This document shows, one piece after another, positions 1 to 5,024 of a stretch of 5,024 nucleotides of DNA. Numbering within the stretch: the first letter of the stretch is position 1; each line of letters begins with the position of its first letter. The translations under genes were made by a program, and so were the position numbers. The stretch lies in assembly GCA_021158375.1 (NCBI GenBank), contig JAGGUS010000260.1:1-5024 (forward strand), read 5' to 3'. This stretch comes from Thermoprotei archaeon (GTDB taxonomy: Archaea; Thermoproteota; Thermoprotei; QMSL01; B3-G16). The notes below the pieces were generated by a model that saw only the letters and a program-made list of their open reading frames with translations, did no database searches and had not been told where the DNA came from.

Positions 1-59
1 AGTATCAAGAACACGGCACCTATAGCTTTTAGGAGTATTTCATAGTTTATTTTCTTCAT
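1..59 (-). CDS. Start of a probable ABC transporter permease (partial, cut by window edge)
   Basis: Only the first 19 codons and two bases are present. They read MKKINYEILLKAIGAVFLI, a short basic start followed by a hydrophobic run, as expected of a cytoplasmic N-terminus entering a first membrane helix. The ATG begins 2 nt after the TAG stop of the binding-protein gene. An SD match, AGGTG at 67-71, lies 7 nt before it inside the last codons of that gene, so the start is well supported. The permease call is inference: two ATPases and a binding protein precede it in the same operon and no membrane subunit is otherwise present. The visible residues alone cannot exclude another membrane protein. 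Confidence 0.6.
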   Translation of the reverse strand, partial: MKKINYEILLKAIGAVFLI

Positions 60-61
60 GG

Positions 62-1180
62 CTATACACCTGGATTTTTAACCTTTTCCCATAGGCTTAG
101 AATTGCATCTAATACCTTTCCGCTAGGAGGTCTAAATACTCTCACGCGTATCTCAGGCTGAACGCCGTTTCTCTTATTAAATATATTAGTATCAAGTGGA
201 ACAGATGGATTTACAGGTCTAAAGCCGTGAGCCTGTGCTTTCATCTGTATGTCAGCACGTAAGAGGAAATATAGATATTGTAATGCGGCAAATCTCTGCC
301 ACTCGTTAATCCAATCAGCATCCAATATTACGAAAGGATGATCACTATATAAAGTTCCAAATCTAGGATATATGGCTACAAGCTCTTCTCCCCATCTTTT
401 CTTAGCATCTAATGAGTGCTCTATTACTATATTTTCATATACACCGAATAATGTAATGGCTTGAGGACCGCTTTCAACAGCCCAAGCTCCAAAGAAACCT
501 GTACTCTTACCATAAGCCACAGCAGCGCTCTCAATAGTCCTTACGATATTTAGTACAGTTTCATTTGTTATATCCTTAACTGTTAGTTTGTCAGGCTCTT
601 TACCTGCAGCTTCAGCGAATTCCAAGATAGTAATCATAGTACCGCTATTGCTTAGCCTTGGATCAGTATGCCCCCACTTTATCTTTACACCATTTTTTAT
701 TAAGTGATATATGTCCATGAGGGAAGTTATATTGTATTTCTCTACAAAGTCCCTCCATCCAGCTATTACAATGGGCGAATATACTATAGGAACCCAATCC
801 TTTGCTATTAAAGTGCCGTGCTCTTCCTTCCATTTCTCATTAAGATATGGTATCCAGATGCTTGATGCTGGACTCCATATAGTTGGTTTATAGCCTCGTA
901 GTATCATATCTACACTCTCGTGACTACCAGCGGGTACAAGTTTTACGTCAACCATTATTCCAAACCGTTGATAAAACTCCTTCTCAAATTCAGGTGTTAC
1001 TTCCTCAAGCCATCCCTGCTTTTCGCTAGAATATAGAAAGACTATTTCTATGCGTTTTGGTTTTCCAACTATTACTGTAGAGCCAGTTGTTCTCATATAA
1101 ATTGACGAAATCAAAGCAGAAACTATTATGCCTAGAACGAACCCTGTAAATAAGGCTAAGTATCCTCTTTTAATAGCCAT
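62..1180 (-). CDS. ABC transporter substrate-binding protein, membrane-anchored, SBP_bac_11-like
   Basis: This 372-residue protein is the probable extracellular ligand receptor of the ABC importer. Residues 1-6 are basic (MAIKRG) and residues 7-28 form one hydrophobic helix. No cysteine follows, so it is probably held by an uncleaved N-terminal anchor rather than as a lipoprotein. The rest looks like a type 2 periplasmic-binding fold: a first strand IEIVFLYSS (44-52), the ligand-loop candidate WSPASS (102-107), the motif HTDPRLSNSGT (171-181) and a late GFRPVNPSV (319-327). The WSPASS, SNSG and GFRP blocks recall the solute-binding domains often fused to von Willebrand A domains in bacteria; no such domain is present here. 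Related folds bind sulfate, molybdate, iron or other ions, but the substrate cannot be assigned. An in-frame GTG at 1189 would add three residues, but that codon lies inside the GGTGAT SD, so the ATG at 1180 is preferred. The gene starts 17 nt after ATPase 2. Confidence 0.85.
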   Translation of the reverse strand: MAIKRGYLALFTGFVLGIIVSALISSIYMRTTGSTVIVGKPKRIEIVFLYSSEKQGWLEEVTPEFEKEFYQRFGIMVDVKLVPAGSHESVDMILRGYKPTIWSPASSIWIPYLNEKWKEEHGTLIAKDWVPIVYSPIVIAGWRDFVEKYNITSLMDIYHLIKNGVKIKWGHTDPRLSNSGTMITILEFAEAAGKEPDKLTVKDITNETVLNIVRTIESAAVAYGKSTGFFGAWAVESGPQAITLFGVYENIVIEHSLDAKKRWGEELVAIYPRFGTLYSDHPFVILDADWINEWQRFAALQYLYFLLRADIQMKAQAHGFRPVNPSVPLDTNIFNKRNGVQPEIRVRVFRPPSGKVLDAILSLWEKVKNPGV

Positions 1181-1184
1181 AGTT

Positions 1185-1190
1185 ATCACC
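1185..1190 (-). promoter_or_regulatory. Ribosome binding site that sets the start of the binding-protein gene
   Basis: On the minus strand this reads GGTGAT, a perfect match to the archaeal 16S rRNA tail, placed 4 nt before the ATG at 1180. It overlaps the alternative GTG at 1189, which argues against that longer start. Confidence 0.8.
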
Positions 1191-1197
1191 TTATTGA

Positions 1198-2298
1198 TTA
1201 TTCATATGCGATTGCCTTTTCTAGTCCTTCTTCAGGATACCTGAACAGATAAGCATGTTTTACATGTAGGTAAACACGATCACCTTCTTTAAATATAATT
1301 TTATTTCTGGGCACCTTAACTATTAGTTCGCCCTCATTAGTATTAACGACATATCTTATATAACTACCTAAGAAGTGAACTTCTGCAATATGGCCCTCCA
1401 ATACGTTTATATCATCATTAACTTCATTCTCATTAACACTCATTACTATATGTTCAGGCCTTATGGCAATGACTACTTTTCCATTTAAGTTTTTAGGATC
1501 GTATATCTCTAACTTAGAGCCATTGCTAAGGGCTACTATTGTAGATTTGCCATTCCTACCTATTACTTTACCCTCAAAGAAATTGGCTTCACCTCCAATA
1601 AATCTACATACGAATGGCGTTCTAGGATTTGTATATAGTTCAAGAGGGGTTCCGATCTGTTCAACTTTTCCTTTTCTCATAACTATTATTCTATCTGCTA
1701 TGCTCATTGCTTCCTCTTGATTATGAGTTACGTGGATTGCAGTTAAGCCTAAACTCTTAACGATCCTTCTAAGCTCGTATCTTAGGGATCTAGCGGTCCT
1801 TGCATCTATAGAGCCTAAAGGTTCATCTAAAAGCAACAATTTAGCATCAGCAGCTAGAGCTCTAGCAAGCGCAATCTTCTGCTGAGCCCCTCGACTGAGT
1901 TCATTGGGTAGTATCTCTAAGGGAATATCTATTTCAACTAAACTTAAGGCAGTGAGGCCTTTCTCTCGAACTAGATTGTAATTAAGACCGCGAACAACAG
2001 GACTATAGGTAGTGTTATCCCATAAGGTCATGTGAGGAAATAGCAAAATATCTTGCAATACTAAACCTAAGCGTCTATTCTCAATGGGAATTTTGTCTAC
2101 GGGCACACCATCTATGAATACCTTACCTTCATCAGGTTTTATTATACCAGCTATAACTTTTAGCAAAGTACTCTTCCCACTGCCACTAGGACCAATTATG
2201 CATACGTACTCTCTATCTCTAATTTCTAAGCTCACACCATCCAAGGCTACAATATCACCATACCGCTTTTTTACGTTAACAATTACTACATTCGGCAT
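1198..2298 (-). CDS. ABC importer ATPase 2 (MalK/CysA/PotA type, TOBE domain) with degenerate signature motif
   Basis: This is a 366-residue nucleotide-binding subunit, expected on the cytoplasmic face of the importer. In order it has an A-loop tyrosine (Y13), Walker A GPSGSGKST (36-44), a Q-loop at Q82, a signature region LSRGAQQ (134-140), Walker B LLLLDE (154-159) with catalytic E159, a D-loop GSID (162-165) and the switch histidine H192 in HVTHN. A C-terminal extension from about 230, with IRPEH (279-283), is the TOBE-type domain of this ATPase class. Length is normal for the class. The signature differs from the usual LSGGQ: the first Gly is Arg and the Gln is Ala. All residues needed in its own Walker sites are present, so its half of the partner-completed ATP site should be intact while the site completed by its signature may be weak. 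The ATG lies 6 nt after the ATPase 1 stop with a strong SD. Confidence 0.95.
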   Translation of the reverse strand: MPNVVIVNVKKRYGDIVALDGVSLEIRDREYVCIIGPSGSGKSTLLKVIAGIIKPDEGKVFIDGVPVDKIPIENRRLGLVLQDILLFPHMTLWDNTTYSPVVRGLNYNLVREKGLTALSLVEIDIPLEILPNELSRGAQQKIALARALAADAKLLLLDEPLGSIDARTARSLRYELRRIVKSLGLTAIHVTHNQEEAMSIADRIIVMRKGKVEQIGTPLELYTNPRTPFVCRFIGGEANFFEGKVIGRNGKSTIVALSNGSKLEIYDPKNLNGKVVIAIRPEHIVMSVNENEVNDDINVLEGHIAEVHFLGSYIRYVVNTNEGELIVKVPRNKIIFKEGDRVYLHVKHAYLFRYPEEGLEKAIAYE

Positions 2299-2302
2299 AA
2301 CA

Positions 2303-2310
2303 GATCACCT
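2303..2310 (-). promoter_or_regulatory. Ribosome binding site of ATPase 2, overlapping the ATPase 1 stop codon
   Basis: The minus strand reads AGGTGATC, 4 nt before the ATG at 2298. The TGA inside it (2305-2307) is the stop codon of ATPase 1. A ribosome finishing ATPase 1 therefore ends on the SD of ATPase 2, which suggests translational coupling of the two ATPase genes. Confidence 0.8.
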
Positions 2311-3390
2311 TGAAATTAATTCCTTTAATTTCATTTCATCATGAAGAGGAAAGATTAATGGTTTATCAGGGGGTATATGAACGAACACTTGCGAACCACG
2401 CCTTAAGGGAACACGTTCAACAAACATAAGGTCTATGAAGAATGTATGTTCATTTATTCGTACAGTTACTCTAGTCTTTATACCTTCAAATTCTACGTTT
2501 TCAACTATACCCTTAAATGTATTTAAGGGGTGCTTCTTAGTAAGATCCATCTTTATGTCCTCTGGTCTTATAGCTATGAGGACTCTTTTATCAGGAGGAT
2601 TACTACATTTAATTAGCATATTACCTAAGTTATTTATCTTAAAGATACATGAATCATTCATTCTCTTGATCAGGATGGCCCGAAACATTACAACATCACT
2701 TAAAAAGCTTGCTACAAATGCACTTTTTGGATGTAGATATACATCCTCAGGTTTACCTATTTGTTCTATCTTACCCTTATTAAGAACGAGTAATCTATCT
2801 GCTATGCTCATTGCCTCTTCTGCATTATGAGTAACGTGGATTACTGTTAGGCCTAAATTTTTAGCATACTTCCTAAGTTCATAACGTAATTGTATATTTA
2901 GAAGGAGATCTAGAGCGCTTAAAGGCTCATCTAATAGTAAGATCTTAGATCCAGAGGCCAAAGCTCTAGCTAAAGCGACTCTTTGTTGTTGTCCACCACT
3001 AAGTTCATGAGGATATGAATTCCTTCTATGAAAGAGCCCTACTGCTTTCAATGCTTTCTCTGCTCGCTTTAAAGGTAAACCACGTGTAAGAACGCCATAA
3101 GCCACATTTTCCCATACAGTGAGGTGAGGGAAAAGGGCATAACCTTGGGGCATATAAACAATTCCTCTTTCCTCGGGAGGCAAATTTGTTATGTCTTCAC
3201 CTTCTAAATAAACCTTACCTTTATCAGGCTTTAAGAGACCAGCAATTATCTTAAGAAGAGTAGTTTTACCTGCACCAGTAGGACCGAGAATACAGAGATA
3301 TTCTCCCTTATTAACGTTAAATGTAACTCCTCTTAAAGCCTTAATCGGCCCATAACTCTTAAATACATTATCCACCTCTAGATAGGGCAT
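2305..3390 (-). CDS. ABC importer ATPase 1 (MalK/CysA/PotA type, TOBE domain), canonical
   Basis: This is a 361-residue nucleotide-binding subunit and the first gene of the importer operon. It has an A-loop tyrosine (Y13), Walker A GPTGAGKTT (36-44), Q-loop Q82 in MPQGYALFP, a full signature LSGGQQQR (130-137), Walker B LLLDE (151-155) with catalytic E155, D-loop SALD (158-161) and switch histidine H188. A TOBE-type tail follows from about 233, with IRPED (274-278). It is clearly paralogous to the next gene: the N-termini align (MPYLEVDNVFKSYG against MPNVVIVNVKKRYG) and both have HVTHN followed by EEAMSIADR. A longer frame from TTG at 3408 would add six residues (MIYGVR). The ATG at 3390 is preferred because GGTG at 3396-3399 lies 5 nt before it and because it matches the paralogue's start. 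Substrate specificity is not set by this subunit. Confidence 0.95.
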   Translation of the reverse strand: MPYLEVDNVFKSYGPIKALRGVTFNVNKGEYLCILGPTGAGKTTLLKIIAGLLKPDKGKVYLEGEDITNLPPEERGIVYMPQGYALFPHLTVWENVAYGVLTRGLPLKRAEKALKAVGLFHRRNSYPHELSGGQQQRVALARALASGSKILLLDEPLSALDLLLNIQLRYELRKYAKNLGLTVIHVTHNAEEAMSIADRLLVLNKGKIEQIGKPEDVYLHPKSAFVASFLSDVVMFRAILIKRMNDSCIFKINNLGNMLIKCSNPPDKRVLIAIRPEDIKMDLTKKHPLNTFKGIVENVEFEGIKTRVTVRINEHTFFIDLMFVERVPLRRGSQVFVHIPPDKPLIFPLHDEMKLKELISR

Positions 3391-3395
3391 TCGTA

Positions 3396-3399
3396 CACC
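3396..3399 (-). promoter_or_regulatory. Short ribosome binding site that sets the start of ATPase 1
   Basis: GGTG on the minus strand sits 5 nt before the ATG at 3390 and downstream of the alternative TTG at 3408. A start at the TTG would leave it without an SD. Confidence 0.6.
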
Positions 3400-3427
3400 A
3401 TAGATCAAAATAATTAGATTATTTTTT

Positions 3428-3441
3428 ATTTTTAATCCCTC
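3428..3441 (-). promoter_or_regulatory. Candidate promoter (TATA-like box) of the ABC importer operon
   Basis: Reading toward the genes, a purine-rich AGGGA is followed by TTAAAAAT (3428-3435), which could act as BRE and TATA box. A spacing of about 26 bp places the transcript start near 3405, giving a leader of about 15 nt that still contains the GGTG site. A rival TATA-like stretch, TATATATAA (3445-3453), would give a start near 3422-3424. The region is so AT-rich that the exact box is uncertain. Confidence 0.4.
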
Positions 3442-3446
3442 AATTA

Positions 3447-3480
3447 TATATAGATTAGCATAAATTATGTAATCTATATA
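3447..3480. repeat. 34-bp imperfect dyad (inverted repeat) upstream of the importer operon, possible operator
   Basis: The arms TATATAGATTA (3447-3457) and TAATCTATATA (3470-3480) are perfect reverse complements over 11 bp. The 12 bp between them hold a second inner dyad, CATAA at 3459-3463 and TTATG at 3465-3469, offset by one unpaired G at 3458. It starts 16 nt past the peptidase stop codon and ends about 12 bp upstream of the candidate TATA box of the importer operon. That position fits a binding site for a dimeric regulator. A terminator for the peptidase transcript is less likely, since no T-rich run follows the dyad on the minus strand. The repeat is seen; its role is inferred. Confidence 0.55.
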
Positions 3481-3496
3481 CGATTGAGCTAAGCCT

Positions 3497-4594
3497 CTAA
3501 AGTTCTATTAGTTTATTCATTGAGCTAAGTATAGTTCGTCCACTTTTAGTTACTAGTACGTCATCCTCAATGCGTATACCGTATTTTCCCTTTATGTATA
3601 TGCCTGGCTCTATAGTAATGACCATACCGCTTTTAAGCTCAGTATCACTATTACTATTCAAGGTTGGAGCTTCATGAACCTCTATGCCTATACCATGTCC
3701 TAGACTGTGTATGAAGTATTTATCTAGATCGTATTTAGCTAAGACTTCCCTAGCTTTCATATCGACTTCACATGCCTTTATACCTGGCTCAATAATATCT
3801 ATAGCCTCTTCTTGAGCTTCTATTACTGCCTCCAGAGCACGTTTTATTTCAGGATCGGCCCCTCCTATGAAGAGCGTTCTTGTTAAATCGCTACAATAGT
3901 TATTGTATAAAGCGCCTAAGTCTATCACTATTGGTTCATGTCTACCTATAGGCTTATTTGAGGGTACGGCATGTGGGTAAGCTGCATTGGAACCCGATGC
4001 AACTATTGTTGGAAAGGCGTATCCGTTGGCTCCTGCCTTACGCATGCCAAACTCTACTATTCCAGCAACTTCAATTTCACTCATGCCATCTCTAATTAAG
4101 TCTAGACTTTTTTCTAAGCCACATTCGGCTATCCTAATAGCATGAGTAATTACCTCTATTTCTTTAGGATCTTTTATTGATCGCATCTCCTTTAGCTTAT
4201 CGGATATATCTACCATATGTTTTAACTTCTCCTTTACATAAACTATGACGTCATAATCTCCTTCACTTATATCAACACCTACCTTACGTGCTCCTATTCC
4301 CTTAAGAATATGGACTATAGCCTCTTTAAGTCGCTTATACAGCACGTTATCATATATACAATGTTGAACTGAATAGCTAACATATGGCAGTATCTCGACA
4401 TCCTTCACTAATTCCTCCGCTCTATAGGCCTCTAATAGAGGAACTAGTAATTTTTTTACACCGTTCTTAGAGATTAACAAGGCGCCTGGGCCTCGATATC
4501 CAGTCAAATAAGCTAAGTTTGCTTCACCGAGTATAACTACGCAGTCTAAACCTCTTTCTTCCATTAGTTTAGAGAGACCCTTATAATGGGACAA
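3497..4594 (-). CDS. pepQ: M24B metallopeptidase, Xaa-Pro aminopeptidase / prolidase type
   Basis: The 365-residue product should be a cytoplasmic dimetal peptidase that cleaves the bond before proline in dipeptides or short peptides, helping to recycle amino acids. An N-terminal creatinase/prolidase domain (about 1-125, with GEANLAYLTGY) precedes the pita-bread catalytic domain. Metal ligands are D225 (VIDLGA), D236 (SDLTRT), H300 (GHGIG), E329 (TIEPGIY) and E343 (RIEDD). Their spacing of 11, 64, 29 and 14 equals that of the ligands known in Pyrococcus furiosus prolidase (D209, D220, H284, E313, E327). H208 (PHA) and H307 (VHEAP) match its substrate histidines. Start options are TTG 4606, GTG 4603 and TTG 4594. 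The last is chosen because GGTGA lies 5 nt before it and the N-terminus then aligns with archaeal prolidases. Prolidase versus aminopeptidase specificity cannot be decided by eye, so the symbol is tentative. It has its own promoter. Confidence 0.9.
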   Translation of the reverse strand: MSHYKGLSKLMEERGLDCVVILGEANLAYLTGYRGPGALLISKNGVKKLLVPLLEAYRAEELVKDVEILPYVSYSVQHCIYDNVLYKRLKEAIVHILKGIGARKVGVDISEGDYDVIVYVKEKLKHMVDISDKLKEMRSIKDPKEIEVITHAIRIAECGLEKSLDLIRDGMSEIEVAGIVEFGMRKAGANGYAFPTIVASGSNAAYPHAVPSNKPIGRHEPIVIDLGALYNNYCSDLTRTLFIGGADPEIKRALEAVIEAQEEAIDIIEPGIKACEVDMKAREVLAKYDLDKYFIHSLGHGIGIEVHEAPTLNSNSDTELKSGMVITIEPGIYIKGKYGIRIEDDVLVTKSGRTILSSMNKLIEL

Positions 4595-4599
4595 GACGC

Positions 4600-4604
4600 T
4601 CACC
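4600..4604 (-). promoter_or_regulatory. Ribosome binding site supporting the TTG start of the peptidase gene
   Basis: GGTGA on the minus strand sits 5 nt before the TTG at 4594, the same geometry as the other genes in the window. It contains the competing GTG (4601-4603), which would have no SD of its own and could only be used by near-leaderless translation. Confidence 0.5.
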
Positions 4605-4633
4605 AACTGTTAAAAACTGAGATATGAAGTAGT

Positions 4634-4650
4634 AAATATAAGCTTTTTCT
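4634..4650 (-). promoter_or_regulatory. Probable promoter (BRE and TATA box) of the peptidase gene
   Basis: Read toward the gene, a purine-rich AGAAAAAGC (4642-4650) precedes TTATATTT (4634-4641), the arrangement of an archaeal BRE plus TATA box. The usual distance of about 26 bp puts the transcript start near 4611, about 16 nt before the chosen TTG start and just upstream of its GGTGA site. It shows that the peptidase can be transcribed apart from the small upstream gene. Confidence 0.55.
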
Positions 4651-4666
4651 TAGATAAAATAATCTA
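4651..4666. repeat. Short dyad upstream of the peptidase promoter
   Basis: TAGAT (4651-4655) and ATCTA (4662-4666) are inverted arms around a 6-bp AT spacer. The dyad abuts the BRE and starts about 10 bp upstream of the TATA box. Its right half TAATCTA (4660-4666) is identical to a half of the larger dyad before the importer operon. Five-bp arms in AT-rich DNA can arise by chance. Confidence 0.3.
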
Positions 4667-4670
4667 CATC

Positions 4671-4970
4671 CTAACTTCTCAGCTTAATGCCAATATTATA
4701 TGAGTAAGGGCCATATATTGCTAATTCAAGTAAGCGATCCGCTTCATCTCCCAAGACTATTCTACCTACTTTCAGAACATTCTCTAGGGTTGGATTATTT
4801 CTTACCTTTTTAACAACGCTCTTGTATTCAGGATGTTCATAGATCAGCATTCTAGCAAGCTCTTCAAATATTTTGCGTCCCTCAGAATTAAGAATGCCAT
4901 TTGAGAAATAAAGGCTATAGCCTAATATTAGCTTCCTTAACAAGCTCTTAACATCCGGGCCAAAGCGCAT
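4671..4970 (-). CDS. Small hypothetical protein, helix-rich, function unknown
   Basis: I do not recognise this 99-residue protein. It has no membrane segment, signal peptide, cysteine or metal-binding cluster. The sequence is amphipathic and highly charged, and looks mainly helical: residues near 5-20 (PDVKSLLRKLILGYSL), 30-45 (EGRKIFEELARMLIYE), 47-57 (EYKSVVKKVRN), and 60-85 ending in DEADRLLELAIYG. It then closes with a short tail. Such composition fits a small interaction or nucleic-acid-associated protein, but nothing specific supports a function. The frame extends to a GTG at 4982. The ATG at 4970 is preferred because the GTG is embedded in an AGGTG site 9 nt upstream, although leaderless use of the GTG (103 residues) is a real alternative given the promoter position. 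It is separated from the peptidase gene by 76 bp that include a promoter. Its coding quality (no stops, own promoter, codon use like its neighbours) supports a real gene. Confidence 0.7.
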   Translation of the reverse strand: MRFGPDVKSLLRKLILGYSLYFSNGILNSEGRKIFEELARMLIYEHPEYKSVVKKVRNNPTLENVLKVGRIVLGDEADRLLELAIYGPYSYNIGIKLRS

Positions 4971-4979
4971 ATTGGTATA

Positions 4980-4984
4980 CACCT
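4980..4984 (-). promoter_or_regulatory. Ribosome binding site candidate of the small gene
   Basis: AGGTG on the minus strand lies 9 nt before the ATG at 4970, slightly farther than for the other genes. It overlaps the alternative GTG start at 4982. Confidence 0.45.
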
Positions 4985-5006
4985 AGAGTTATTTTCGTAT
5001 TAGAAA

Positions 5007-5014
5007 TAAATAAA
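5007..5014 (-). promoter_or_regulatory. Candidate TATA box of the small gene
   Basis: The minus strand reads TTTATTTA. Centred about 26 bp upstream of position 4984, it would start a transcript at or just before the AGGTG site, giving a leader of about 13-15 nt to the ATG, or almost none to the GTG at 4982. Only ten bases remain upstream in the window, so the BRE and any operator cannot be judged. Confidence 0.4.
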
Positions 5015-5024
5015 GGCAATGAAT

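Noticed and set aside
711..893. Plus-strand open frame of 60 codons
   Set aside because: It lies wholly antisense within the binding-protein gene, has no SD or recognisable motif, and is explained as a shadow frame.
1463..1720. Plus-strand open frame of 85 codons
   Set aside because: It is antisense to the TOBE and late ATPase region of ATPase 2, which is clearly coding; no independent support.
2084..2344. Plus-strand open frame of 86 codons
   Set aside because: It is antisense to the Walker A region of ATPase 2 and the ATPase 1/2 junction; no promoter or domain.
2435..2830. Plus-strand open frame of 131 codons, hydrophobic in places
   Set aside because: It mirrors the conserved C-terminal half of ATPase 1. 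Its hydrophobic look comes from the reverse complement of charged codons, and it has no SD.
3447..3480. Dyad as a transcription terminator of the peptidase gene
   Set aside because: Archaeal termination relies mainly on T-rich runs, and the minus strand after the dyad is A-rich, not T-rich. An operator role fits its position better.
3497..4594. Peptidase gene as part of the importer operon, making this a peptide uptake and digestion system
   Set aside because: A 106-bp gap with a dyad and a candidate promoter separates them. The ATPases are MalK/CysA-like, not OppD/OppF-like, and the receptor is not of the peptide-binding type, so only proximity supports the idea.

Overview
The window reads as a compact stretch of an AT-rich archaeal genome, most likely a hyperthermophilic crenarchaeon (Thermoproteota). 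The evidence is heavy ATA/AGA/AGG codon use, Shine-Dalgarno (SD) sites of the GGTGAT type, AT-rich TATA-like boxes about 26 bp before inferred transcript starts, very short leaders and an M24 peptidase resembling archaeal prolidases. The lineage call is inference; no rRNA or other marker gene is present. All genes lie on the minus strand, so transcription runs from the high-coordinate end to the low end.

Layout in transcription order. (1) 4970-4671: a small soluble, helix-rich protein of unknown function with its own promoter near the window edge. (2) 4594-3497: an M24B metallopeptidase (Xaa-Pro aminopeptidase or prolidase type) with all five metal ligands, and a promoter in the 76-bp gap before it. 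(3) About 107 bp of intergenic DNA holding a 34-bp imperfect dyad and a candidate promoter. (4) 3390 to 1: a tightly packed ABC importer operon made of ATPase 1, ATPase 2, a membrane-anchored substrate-binding protein and the first 19 codons of a further gene, probably a permease, which runs off the window. Spacings are 6, 17 and 2 nt.

The operon should form one ABC uptake system. A binding protein tethered outside the membrane hands its ligand to a permease encoded beyond the left edge, driven by two related MalK/CysA/PotA-type ATPases with C-terminal TOBE domains. ATPase 2 has a degenerate signature motif (LSRGA), so an ATPase 1/ATPase 2 heterodimer would have two unequal ATP sites. The substrate cannot be read from the sequence; the binding protein resembles the SBP_bac_11-like domain that bacteria often fuse to von Willebrand factor A domains. 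The peptidase is separated by its own promoter, so a link to the transporter is only positional.

The plus strand carries only shadow reading frames. I see no RNA gene, CRISPR array, insertion sequence or obvious new defence system. The best leads are the dyad before the transporter operon, a shorter dyad at a similar place before the peptidase, and the asymmetric ATPase pair.
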